This document shows positions 1-7,574 of a DNA stretch of 8,934 nucleotides, piece after piece. The translations under genes and the position numbers were made by a program. This stretch comes from SCUN01 sp964343975 (GTDB lineage Bacteria; Acidobacteriota; Vicinamibacteria; Vicinamibacterales; SCN-69-37), in the NCBI GenBank assembly GCA_964343975.1, contig CAYFLU010000138.1:1-8934 (forward strand). The letters run 5' to 3'. Under the pieces are notes generated by a model that did not search any database, had not been told where the DNA came from, and was given only the letters and a program-made list of their open reading frames with translations. The number at the start of each line of letters is the position of its first letter. Position 1 is the stretch's first letter.

Positions 1-2721
1 GGCGACGCGGACCTCGCGCTGATCACCGCAGCCGGGATCAAAGCGCAGGATCTGGATGGCGCGTTCGCGACCGTGTGCCTCTACGAGGACGTCGAGTTCG
101 ACGCCATCGATGTGCCCGCGCCGGACCCGTCCGAGGCTTGGCAGAAGCTGGCCGCGTTCTGGAAGATCATCGAGAAGGAACTGCCGGATCCGATCGCCGA
201 CGACGCGACGTGCGGGACGCTGAAGAAAGCCCGCCGGTTCGCTCGCGCGTGGACCTTCGCCCAACGAATCGGGCCGTCCGCGCCGCGGCTCGCGGAACTG
301 CTCGGCTACTGGGACTTCAAACCGGGCATCACGCAGAAATGGTGGTCGGAGAATGCGTCCGAGAAGAAGCGGCTCAACGCGCTGATTCCCTCCGTCCATC
401 AGCAGCTCATCGACGACGTCGTCACGCCCTGGCTGGGGCGGTGGCGGCAGCATCTGTACGCGCCGTGTGTGCGACTGCTCATGCGCGCGCGCGAGCTCGC
501 GGCGAAGGATCGGGCACGGCGCAACGTGTTGAGCTTCAACGATCTGATGCTGAAGACGGCGCGCCTGCTGAAAGCGCGTCCGGATGTCTGCGAAGCGCTG
601 CGGGCCAAGTACCGGTGGCTGTTCGTGGACGAGTTTCAGGACACCGATCCGCTGCAGGCCGAGATCATGTTCCTCCTCGCCGGCTCCACGAACCCGCTCT
701 TCGTCGTCGGCGACCCCAAGCAGTCGATCTATCGCTTCCGGCGCGCCGACATCGACATCTACAACCACGTCCGCTCGGTCATTGGCGGTGACGATGGTCG
801 GGGCGTGGTGTCACTGACGACCAACTTCCGATCGGTGCCGGAACTGTGCGAGTTCGCGACTGGCATCTTCGCGCAGCGGTTCCCGGCGGTGCCGACGCGT
901 GAAGCGCCGGCGTTCGCGCCGCTGGTGCCGAACAGAAACGCCGGCGGTGCGCCGGCGCTCTTCACGCTGGCCGTCGGCAAAGACGACGAGGAGGCGCTGA
1001 TTGCCCGGTACATCCGCAGCGAGGTGAACGCCGGGCGCCGGCAGTTCGGCGACTTCATGATCCTCACGCGCAAGCGGAAGCCGTTGGCCGGTCTTCAGTC
1101 CGCACTCGAGGCGCTGCAGATTCCGGTCGAGGTCAGCGGCGCGGCCGCGTTCGGTCAGTCGACGCAGGTCGCGGTCTTGTCCAGCGTGCTGCAGGCACTC
1201 GCCGATCCGCAGGACGGCGTGGCGCTCCTTGGTGTGTTGCGCGGCCCGTTGTTCGGCGTGAGTGATCGGGATCTGTTCGCGTGGAAACAGGCGGGCGGGT
1301 ACTTCAGCCTCTTCTCGACGGTTGATCCTTTGCCGAACGGGAAAGCGGGCGCCGGGGCTGCGCGCGTGTCGTCCTCGCTCGAGCAGTTGCGACGGTGGCA
1401 TCGGTGGCTGCAGGTGCTGCCCGCTGGGGCGGCGCTGGATCGTCTACTCGAGGATTCGGGGTATCTGGCACTCGCAGCGGCGTCGCCCGGCGGTGTGGAA
1501 GCGGGCGATGTGCTGCATGCCGTTGATCGCGTCCGCGTCGCCGTCGAAGCGGGCTACACGCTGGCGGAAGCGGCCGAGTCTCTGGTGGATGCCTCGGAAG
1601 ACTCGAGCGAGGTGGAGTCGTGGCCGTTGAAGCCGGGGCAGGCGCAGGTCGTGCGCCTCATGAACCTGCACAAGGCGAAAGGACTCGAGGCGCCGGTCGT
1701 GATCCTCGCGGATCCGGGCGGCGGCTATTCGCCGAACCCCAGCGTGCGCGTCATTCGGGACGGCGAGCGCGTCACCGGTGTCTTCCCGATCGTGCGCAAG
1801 AACGAGCAGGGATGGGGCGGCACGACGCTGGCCGAACCGCCAGACTGGGAAGCGCATGCGGCCGAGGAGCAGCGCTATCTCACAGCCGAGGAAGATCGCC
1901 TGCTGTACGTCGCGGCCACGCGGGCGCAGGACGCCCTCATCGTGTGTCGATCGGGGAAGAACACCGCGTGGACCGGCATGGGCGATCCCCCGGCCGGCGC
2001 GAAGGCGCTGACGGTTCCGACGACCGTTGATGTGCCGACGCCGATGACTGTTGATCTCACCGACACGGCTGCGGCCGCGGCGGCGGCGCAAGCCGAGGCG
2101 ATCCACATGAAGGCCACGACGAAGACCTGGGACGCGCGATCGGTCACGGCGGAAACCAAGGCGCTGCCGCGGCTAGCGGATGCCGACGGCGTGGCGCGGA
2201 TCGATGACCCGACATCGGCGATGACGGCCGACACGGCGAGTCGACGCGCCGATGCGGGCACCGCGTGGGGCACGCTCGTGCACGGACTGCTCGAGCACGC
2301 GATGCGATTCCCTGATGCCTCGCGCGACGACTTGCGGCGGCTCGCGCTGTGGCTCACTGTCGACGACCGGGATCTGCGCGCATTGATCGATCATGCCATC
2401 ACCACGGTGGAGGCGGTGAAGCAAGCCGAGTTCTGGACCGTCGCGCTGAGGGCGCAGGCCGCTCATGAAGAAGTGCCGTTCGCGACCTGCAACGGCGAGG
2501 GCAACACGCGCGTGCTCCTCAACGGCACGATCGACCTCGTGTGGGGTGACAAAGCGCGGTGGCAGATCGTGGACTACAAGACGGACCTCAACGCAGACAC
2601 GACGGAACTCGCCGCTCGCTACGCCAAGCAGGTCCAGGCCTATGAGACGGCCTGGCGGTCGATCGCCGGCGGGACAGTGACAGGGACCATCGTCCCGGCC
2701 CGGACGACGAAGCGCGATTGA
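1..2721 (+). CDS. UvrD/RecB/AddA-type helicase-nuclease, 3' part (partial)
   Basis: This is the C-terminal 906 residues of a superfamily 1 helicase fused to a RecB-type nuclease, as in AddA and RecB. These enzymes unwind and resect DNA ends for recombination and degrade foreign linear DNA. The frame is open from base 1, so the gene starts upstream and the Walker A motif is outside the window. Counting from base 1, Walker B is DEFQDTDPLQ (from 210), motif III is GDPKQSIYRFRR (237-248), motif IV is NFRS (275-278), motif V is NLHKAKGLE (555-563) and motif VI is LLYVAATRAQ (634-643). After an Ala-rich linker near 680-695 comes the nuclease: GTLVH with H761, then IDL with D845 and VDYKTD with D858 and K860. 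All expected catalytic residues are present. AddA and RecB cannot be told apart from this part alone. An AddB/RexB-like partner would be expected upstream. It ends in TGA. Confidence 0.93.
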   Translation, partial: GDADLALITAAGIKAQDLDGAFATVCLYEDVEFDAIDVPAPDPSEAWQKLAAFWKIIEKELPDPIADDATCGTLKKARRFARAWTFAQRIGPSAPRLAELLGYWDFKPGITQKWWSENASEKKRLNALIPSVHQQLIDDVVTPWLGRWRQHLYAPCVRLLMRARELAAKDRARRNVLSFNDLMLKTARLLKARPDVCEALRAKYRWLFVDEFQDTDPLQAEIMFLLAGSTNPLFVVGDPKQSIYRFRRADIDIYNHVRSVIGGDDGRGVVSLTTNFRSVPELCEFATGIFAQRFPAVPTREAPAFAPLVPNRNAGGAPALFTLAVGKDDEEALIARYIRSEVNAGRRQFGDFMILTRKRKPLAGLQSALEALQIPVEVSGAAAFGQSTQVAVLSSVLQALADPQDGVALLGVLRGPLFGVSDRDLFAWKQAGGYFSLFSTVDPLPNGKAGAGAARVSSSLEQLRRWHRWLQVLPAGAALDRLLEDSGYLALAAASPGGVEAGDVLHAVDRVRVAVEAGYTLAEAAESLVDASEDSSEVESWPLKPGQAQVVRLMNLHKAKGLEAPVVILADPGGGYSPNPSVRVIRDGERVTGVFPIVRKNEQGWGGTTLAEPPDWEAHAAEEQRYLTAEEDRLLYVAATRAQDALIVCRSGKNTAWTGMGDPPAGAKALTVPTTVDVPTPMTVDLTDTAAAAAAAQAEAIHMKATTKTWDARSVTAETKALPRLADADGVARIDDPTSAMTADTASRRADAGTAWGTLVHGLLEHAMRFPDASRDDLRRLALWLTVDDRDLRALIDHAITTVEAVKQAEFWTVALRAQAAHEEVPFATCNGEGNTRVLLNGTIDLVWGDKARWQIVDYKTDLNADTTELAARYAKQVQAYETAWRSIAGGTVTGTIVPARTTKRD

Positions 2722-2745
2722 TTGCGTTGTGCCCTCTGCCGGCCG

Positions 2746-2764
2746 TGTCCCGCCCTGTCACACC
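2746..2764. repeat. 19-bp direct repeat, copy 1
   Basis: The sequence TGTCCCGCCCTGTCACACC recurs exactly at 6711-6729 in the same orientation. This copy lies 24 bases after the helicase stop codon and 19 bases before a possible small ORF. A looser match extends upstream, since both copies follow a GTGCCC about 11-17 bases earlier. It could be a dispersed intergenic element or one of two junction repeats flanking the accessory block; the sequence alone does not decide. Confidence 0.8.
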
Positions 2765-2783
2765 CCAACGAGAGACTGAGACC

Positions 2784-2870
2784 ATGATGCACGTGTCGAA
2801 TCTGGGCTTCTCGCCGCGCGCGCTGAAGCGTGACGGGGAGTGGCTCGACGTGCCGAACTGGACGATTTGA
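2784..2870 (+). CDS. Possible 28-residue small protein or leader peptide
   Basis: A short ORF begins ATG ATG and ends in TGA, 13 bases before the ATG of the next gene. Its codons end in G or C at 25 of 28 positions, matching the strong third-position GC preference of real genes here, whereas the overlapping in-frame extension of the next gene lacks that pattern. The peptide starts MMHVSNLGFSPRALKRDG and ends in a Trp-containing tail. It has no membrane segment and I recognise no family. The ribosome site is weak (GAGAGACTGAG just upstream). It could be a leader peptide of the following gene, the surviving 5' end of a lost gene, or chance. Confidence 0.35.
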   Translation: MMHVSNLGFSPRALKRDGEWLDVPNWTI

Positions 2871-2883
2871 AAGGGAGAGTGGG

Positions 2884-3852
2884 ATGACCTGGCCCAGGAT
2901 CGCGCTGTTCACGGTCATGTCGGCGATGTTCTCGCTGTTCGTGAGCTTTCTGATGTTTCTGGTGTGGTGGAACGTGCCGACCCTCGCATCGGAGGACGAC
3001 AAGCCCGCCGCTCAGGTCGTCAAAGGCGAGCTGCCATCGGTCTCTGATGCGTCGAAGCCGTTCGTCTGGCAGCAACCGGTGGTCTGCGACCTTGCTGCCA
3101 TCGAAAACGAACTTGGCGGGATGGAGGCATGGCCGACGGGCCGGTTCGAGGGGGCAGATGGCCTGCCGTATGAGATCAGGTTGTTCGTGCAGAGCAGCGA
3201 TGGCCCGTGCACCGTGCATGGGACGCAGGCCCCGGTGTCGGTTGCGGTCTATCAGCTGTTTGGCGATCACGCGCGGGTGGGGAGCGTGGCGCATCTCTTC
3301 GGCGTGGGGAGCCATGGCGCACCGCCAGAAGTAGATCCCCAGATCACGTGGCTCGGTCGCAGCGCGGAGGGCGCCGGGCGCGAGTATCTGGCGGTGACGT
3401 ACAACTACGTGCCGGCGCATGGCGACGAGAACGAGTACCAGACAGCGATCGTGCTGTCGGTGTCACGCACGCCCTGGCGTCCGTCGGTGGTGAACTACCA
3501 CGGCGAAGTCGGCTACGGAAAGCACGGGTGCTCTGACGATCTGCTGCCGCAGGCGCGCGCGGCCGAGGATTGCAGCTTCGCCGGCAAGTCGGACCCGCCG
3601 ATGGCTCCGTTCGGTTACCTCGGCGTCCTGCAGTTCGAGGCCTCACCGACGGGGGGACGGCCGCTCTTGCGCGCGGTCGTGTCGGGCGGCACAGACATCG
3701 ACGCGAAGCGGCATCGCATCCGACCGAAGACGATGGCGTTCAGGCAGGATGAGGACGGCATCTATGAGAACGTGGATCCGCGGCTGCCGGCGTCGCCGGT
3801 GCGGGTCTGCGGCCCCGGCAATCCGCTGTGTTTCTTCGGGCCGGTGAAGTAG
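2884..3852 (+). CDS. Membrane-anchored or exported protein of unknown function
   Basis: This is a 322-residue protein that I do not recognise. I chose the ATG at 2884 because AAAGGGAGAG lies just upstream; an in-frame GTG at 2830 would add 18 residues without the local codon bias. The N-terminus (MTWPRIALFTVMSAMFSLFV and following) is a single hydrophobic segment, about residues 5-29, fitting a signal anchor or uncleaved signal peptide. The remainder would be in the periplasm or outside. It has several cysteines (VVCDL, GPCTV, HGCSDD, EDCSF, and VCGPGNPLCFFG at the C-terminus), suggesting disulfides in an oxidising compartment. No catalytic motif is evident. GC content resembles the flanking genes. 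It lies downstream of the helicase gene and within the repeat-bounded block, with no visible functional link to either neighbour. Confidence 0.75.
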   Translation: MTWPRIALFTVMSAMFSLFVSFLMFLVWWNVPTLASEDDKPAAQVVKGELPSVSDASKPFVWQQPVVCDLAAIENELGGMEAWPTGRFEGADGLPYEIRLFVQSSDGPCTVHGTQAPVSVAVYQLFGDHARVGSVAHLFGVGSHGAPPEVDPQITWLGRSAEGAGREYLAVTYNYVPAHGDENEYQTAIVLSVSRTPWRPSVVNYHGEVGYGKHGCSDDLLPQARAAEDCSFAGKSDPPMAPFGYLGVLQFEASPTGGRPLLRAVVSGGTDIDAKRHRIRPKTMAFRQDEDGIYENVDPRLPASPVRVCGPGNPLCFFGPVK

Positions 3853-3901
3853 GGGATGTGCTTTCGTCAGGTTATTCCGGCAGACCAATGGGAGGATGAT
3901 G

Positions 3902-4414
3902 ATGACTCGACGTTCAACAAAGGAGCGTGGTGAAGGTTTCTTTCGGAGAGACTGGCCTTATTGGGCCATCTTTGAACGGATGTGCAGGGCTAACCGCTAC
4001 GCAGTGAAGAAGGTTGGAGATTCGCAGACAACCTACTTCATATTCTACCCTGAGGCTCTGGCCGAGACTGTCGGAACCACAAGCTCTGAGTTCTACTTCA
4101 GGCATGACGGCACCGAACTCCTGCTGAGGTTTCAGCTAATCCCAGCAACCGCTGATGACCAGGTCGCCAGAGATCGACTTCTGTCGAACCGAGGCGCTTT
4201 CAGTGCCGTCCCTAGCGGAGTTCCGACACGAGTCACATCGAGAGCGAAGGCCCATGTTGGTCTTGTGGACCGGAGGATTCGGTTTGATCCGGGAACCGTG
4301 ACGGATTCTCAGCTCGGTGCGGTCATTGAGGCGCTGTTTCGCAGGGACGTGGTGCCGTTCGTCGATGCCGTGTCGAAGGTCGTTCAGGAGACACTGGATA
4401 CCGCAAAAGGTTGA
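3902..4414 (+). CDS. Hypothetical protein upstream of the GmrSD-type gene
   Basis: This is a soluble-looking protein of about 170 residues that I do not recognise. Three ATGs in a row (3896, 3899, 3902) follow GGGAGG at 3890-3895; the third is the best spaced, so I chose it. The N-terminal third is rich in Arg and aromatics (FFRRDWPYWAIFERM), followed by alternating stretches such as TTYFIFYP, SEFYFRHDG and LLLRFQLIP that look like a beta-sheet, then a helical C-terminus (AVIEALFRRDVVPFVDAVSK). There is no signal peptide, membrane segment, cysteine cluster or obvious catalytic motif. Its GC is about 53% in sampled lines, clearly below the helicase gene, with less biased codon use, which suggests acquisition by transfer. 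It ends 100 bases before the restriction gene, on the same strand, so co-transcription is possible. It could be an accessory factor of that gene, but this is inferred only from position. Confidence 0.7.
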   Translation: MTRRSTKERGEGFFRRDWPYWAIFERMCRANRYAVKKVGDSQTTYFIFYPEALAETVGTTSSEFYFRHDGTELLLRFQLIPATADDQVARDRLLSNRGAFSAVPSGVPTRVTSRAKAHVGLVDRRIRFDPGTVTDSQLGAVIEALFRRDVVPFVDAVSKVVQETLDTAKG

Positions 4415-4426
4415 TGTTTGTCGGTG

Positions 4427-4445
4427 GCTGCGTCAGTGGCGCAGC
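4427..4445 (+). other. Small hairpin in the gap before the GmrSD-type gene
   Basis: The inverted repeat GCTGCG-TCAGTGG-CGCAGC has six-base arms and is followed by GTCTCTTAATCC, a modestly T-rich stretch but not a real T tract. It lies 13 bases after the stop of the 170-residue gene and could act as a weak terminator or attenuator between the two genes. It is short enough to be chance. Confidence 0.25.
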
Positions 4446-4514
4446 GTCTCTTAATCCTTGTCGGCGCCCCGGGTAAGCGGAGAAGATGGCAGCGCCACGA
4501 GGTGAGGACTCGAG

Positions 4515-6695
4515 ATGGAAACGACGCTGCGTACACCACAGGTCATCTTCAACCAACCGCAAAGGCTCGTTGTGCCACTGTTTCAGCGGCCCTATGTCTG
4601 GAGCAAAGAGACACAGTGGGAGCCGCTCTGGGATGACATCCGGACGGTGGCGGAGCGACAGTGGCTCCGGCCCATGGATCGGCTGGCGCCGCATTTCCTC
4701 GGGGCTGTGGTCCTCCAGTAAACGCAAGCCGCCACGGGCAACATCCAGGAGCGCACGATCATCGACGGGCAGCAGCGGCTGACGACGCTGCAGCTCTTTC
4801 TTGACGCTCTCCATGCGGAACTGGTCGGCATCAGCGCGGATCAGGCGGCGCTCAGGATTCTGCCGCTGGTGAGAAACTCCGAGGCTTTCTGCTCGCGGCA
4901 CGAAGATCACTTCAAGGTGTGGCCGACGAACCGCGATCGGCCAGCTTTCAACGCGGTGATGAGTGCCGAGCCGCCGATTGACTACAGCGCGATCTCCGAG
5001 CGCGGCGAGCGGATGGTATTGGCCCATGAATTCTTCGCGACCGCCATCCGTGAGTGGCTGATCGCTTAGGGAACGGAGTGCGCGCGGAAGCGCGGCGAGG
5101 CACTCGAGTTCGTGTGCCGCGAGCGCTTGCAGGTCGTCGTGATTGACTTGGGAGTTGATGAAAACGCGCAGGAGATCTTCGAAACGCTCAACGCAAGAAT
5201 GACGCCGCTCCATGCGGTAGATCTGATCAAGAACCTCGTCTTCCAAAGACTCATGGAGGAAGGCGCGGACGTGGATGCGGCATATCAAAATCAGTGGCGG
5301 GACTTCGAATCCGCCTTCTGGGAAGCGGAATCGGGCGTCGGCAGAGTGCGATATCCGAGGTCCGCGGTGTTTCTGAATCAGTGGCTGATTGCTCGGGCGG
5401 CAGAGGAAGTGTCTGCCAGAGAGGTGTTCCAGCGATTCAAGCGTTACTGCTCTGGGGAGTCCGGCCTATCGATGAAGCAACTCGTGGATCGATTGGCGCG
5501 CGCGTCGACCGTCTACCGACAGTTCGTTGAAGGAGGAACGCAGTCGGGGCCCCTGGATCGATTGAAGATGTTCTCCTATCGCACCAGCGTCCTCGAGAGC
5601 GAGGCGCTGAGACCCGTTATCCTCGTGCTACTGGACCCAGAGCTTGAGCCCGTACCTCCCGCCCAGTTGCGTCTAGCTGTTGACACGATGGAAAGCTGGC
5701 TCGTCCGTCGTGTGATCGTCCGCGCAACGACCAAGAGCTACAGCCCCGTAGTCATCGAACTGATTAGAAAGCTGAATGGGCAGCCGCGTGCGACTGCCGG
5801 TGACGTAGTCAGAGACTTCTTCGCCAGCCAAACGCGGGAAATCAGCTATTGGCCCGACGATGCGGAGATCCGGACGCACCTCACGACGGTGCCTCTCTAT
5901 AGGAAGCTTAGCCGCAGACGGCTGCGGATGGTCCTCGAGGCGATCGAGGACGACATCCGGGGCTGGAGGGGCGATCAAGTGGCGCTCGGTGCCGAGCGTG
6001 TCGCCCGGGGGCCACACCACATTGAACATATTCTGCCTCGTGCTTGGTAGAGGAATTGGCCATTGCCGACGGGGGAGCACGCGGAGGCGCGTCGAGAGGC
6101 CCTTGTACACACCCTCGGGAATCTGACCCTGCTGCCGCAGGCGCTGAACAGCAGACAGTCCAACGGCCCGTGGTTGGGTGACGACGGCAAGCGCGCGGGT
6201 CTCAAGGAATTCAACGCGTTCTTCATGAATCGGCCCTTGGCCGAGGCTGATCAATGGGCGGAAGCTGACATCGAGTCACGTACTCAAGACCTGTGCAGTC
6301 GGATCTTGCGGATCTGGCCGGTTCCGGTCGGACATAGTGTCAACGTCGGCGCGGAGCGGGTCGATGAGCCGAAGCGGCATGTGGATTTGCCGGATCTCAT
6401 CGCTGCTGGGGTGCTGACCGCCGGCATGACGCTGTTGCCACGTCAACCACGTCACGCACAGCGTAGCGCCGTGCTTTTGGCGGATGGTCGGATTGATGTC
6501 GAAGGCGTCGTTTTCGAGTCAGCGTCGAAGGCTGCGGGGCACATTACCAGCGGCCCGGTGAATGGCTGGTGGTTCTTCCTCACCCAGCGAAACCCGCGCC
6601 GCTCGTTGGGCGATGTGCGACGGGACTACCTCGACCAATTGCCAGACGAGGGAGGCGACGCGGACGAGTCTGGCGATGACGGAGATGATGACTAG
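4515..6695 (+). pseudogene. GmrSD-type (DUF262-DUF1524-RAMA) restriction gene with three in-frame stops
   Basis: One continuous frame of 727 codons encodes a GmrSD-family protein, a class of restriction enzymes that cut modified (often phage) DNA. The ATG at 4515 has a good ribosome site (GAGGTGAGG). The DUF262 part shows PLFQRPYVW (21-29), the nucleotide-handling motif IDGQQRLTTL (D84-R88) and FETLNAR (222-228). The DUF1524 HNH-type nuclease part shows HHIEHILP (501-508) and LGNLTLL (534-540). A RAMA domain follows (about 623-690, DLIAAGVL to VNGWWF), then an Asp-rich tail. Stops interrupt the frame at codon 69 (TAA, 4719-4721), codon 185 (TAG, 5067-5069) and codon 512 (TAG, 6048-6050). None separates domains sensibly: the first two lie inside DUF262 and the third inside the nuclease. 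There is no frameshift or internal gap. The conserved Gly of the family's NARGTPL is Met here. It is most likely inactivated; readthrough or base-call error is possible. Confidence 0.88.
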
Positions 6696-6710
6696 AAGTG
6701 CCCACGCCCC

Positions 6711-6729
6711 TGTCCCGCCCTGTCACACC
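6711..6729. repeat. 19-bp direct repeat, copy 2
   Basis: This is identical to 2746-2764. It lies 15 bases after the stop codon of the broken restriction gene and 32 bases before the zinc-ribbon gene. Like copy 1, it sits between the end of one gene and the start of a small ORF, in the same orientation relative to transcription. Confidence 0.8.
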
Positions 6730-6761
6730 GTGCCCGTAGGCTTTGCCTTGGAGGGCTGGTC

Positions 6762-7004
6762 ATGGAACGGAACCCGAGGGCATTGGGTCGAGCGGCGAGT
6801 CGGAATGCCAAGGCACGTCATGTGTGCCTCGAGTGCGACGCGCATCAGGCGCGGTTCACGTCGCGCTTCTTCAGGGACGGGGCGGTCCGTGCCGACCGGC
6901 ATCACACGCTCTGCCCGCGCTGCTTCCGCAGCCTCCGCGACTCCCTCCACGCCCGGCGCATCGTCATTCGCGGCGGCAGCGGGCGCTACTGGGCGCTGTC
7001 GTGA
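6762..7004 (+). CDS. Small zinc-ribbon protein
   Basis: This is an 80-residue basic protein with two CxxC pairs, C22-L-E-C25 and C51-P-R-C54, spaced as in a zinc ribbon that binds one zinc ion. Between and around them are many Arg and His residues, and there is no membrane segment or signal peptide. Such small zinc-ribbon proteins often bind nucleic acid or a protein partner, but no specific family is recognisable. The ATG at 6762 has a good ribosome site (GGAGGG at 6749-6754). Its TGA overlaps the GTG of the HD-domain gene (GTGA at 7001-7004), so the two are probably translated together. The overlapping frame +2 reading is the upstream extension of the HD gene and is not taken as coding. Confidence 0.72.
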   Translation: MERNPRALGRAASRNAKARHVCLECDAHQARFTSRFFRDGAVRADRHHTLCPRCFRSLRDSLHARRIVIRGGSGRYWALS

Positions 7005-7552
7005 TCACGATTCCGCATCCCGGCGACTTCGCGCATCGGTCGCAGATCCACGGCCAGGCCCACGTGGCCCGCGTGATGGTGCACGCGATGCGGCTGATCG
7101 ACGCCACCGGCTGGGAGCACGAGCGCACGCGGCTGTGGGCGGCGGTGTATCTGCATGAGCTGGCGCGGACGCACGACGGTCGCTGTGAAGTGCACGGCGC
7201 ACAGGCGGTGGCGCGCTGGCACGCGTCGCCGACGCTGCAGACCGTCCTCGCCGACGGCGGGGTGCGCGACACCGATCATGCGGCGATCGCACGTGCCGTG
7301 ACGCTGCACTCGAGACCGGACCGTCACGAACCCGCACGACAGGACGCCGACTGGCCGCTGGTGGCGTTACTGAAGGATGCCGACGCGCTCGATCGTGTGC
7401 GCATCAACGACTTGAACCCGGCGTTTCTGCGCCTGCCGCAGTCGCACGGGATGATCGACTTCGCCGAACAGCTGTTTCTGAACACCGACCACGTGCTGAC
7501 GCCGGGACCGCGCTACTTCGCCGAGTTGATAGAAGAGGTTGATCTCCTGTAA
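7001..7552 (+). CDS. HD-domain phosphohydrolase
   Basis: This is a 183-residue protein of the HD superfamily, metal-dependent enzymes that hydrolyse phosphate esters, often of nucleotides. Visible metal-site candidates are H17 and H21 in IHGQAHVARV, H52 in YLHELARTHDG, H65 in VHGAQA, H103 in TLHSRPD, and D126/D128 in LLKDADALDRVR. The usual His-Asp doublet appears as His-Glu (H52-E53), with another His-Asp at 58-59, so the metal ligand set may be altered. The start is the GTG overlapping the TGA of the zinc-ribbon gene; the frame continues upstream but only as a shadow of that gene. No separate ribosome site is clear, fitting translational coupling. The stop is four bases from the convergent toxin gene. 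The substrate is unknown. Confidence 0.82.
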   Translation: MITIPHPGDFAHRSQIHGQAHVARVMVHAMRLIDATGWEHERTRLWAAVYLHELARTHDGRCEVHGAQAVARWHASPTLQTVLADGGVRDTDHAAIARAVTLHSRPDRHEPARQDADWPLVALLKDADALDRVRINDLNPAFLRLPQSHGMIDFAEQLFLNTDHVLTPGPRYFAELIEEVDLL

Positions 7553-7555
7553 TCC

Positions 7556-7574
7556 GTCAGGCGCCGGGCCTGAC
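7556..7574. terminator. Hairpin between convergent genes, candidate bidirectional terminator
   Basis: The perfect inverted repeat GTCAGGC-GCCGG-GCCTGAC (seven-base arms, five-base loop) sits just after the HD gene stop and overlaps the last codons of the convergent toxin gene. Position and symmetry fit a shared terminator for both strands. There is no T tract on either side, so it is not a classical intrinsic terminator, and chance in GC-rich DNA cannot be ruled out. Confidence 0.4.

Noticed and set aside
3856..3933. 25-codon ORF between the exported protein and the 170-residue gene
   Set aside because: It overlaps the start of the clearly longer gene in another frame, and there is no spaced ribosome site.
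5112..6050. Separate 312-residue gene starting at a GTG
   Set aside because: It is the same frame as the DUF262 gene, begins in the middle of DUF262, has no ribosome site and ends inside the nuclease motif, so it is a segment of the broken gene.
6063..6695. Separate gene for the nuclease tail and RAMA domain starting at TTG
   Set aside because: A fair AGAGG lies upstream, but the segment lacks the HxxP part of the nuclease and continues the same family alignment across the stop.
4515..6695. Genome-wide reassignment of TAA and TAG to glutamine
   Set aside because: Other genes in the window end in TAG or TAA, the helicase and other genes have no internal stops, and one gene is too little evidence.
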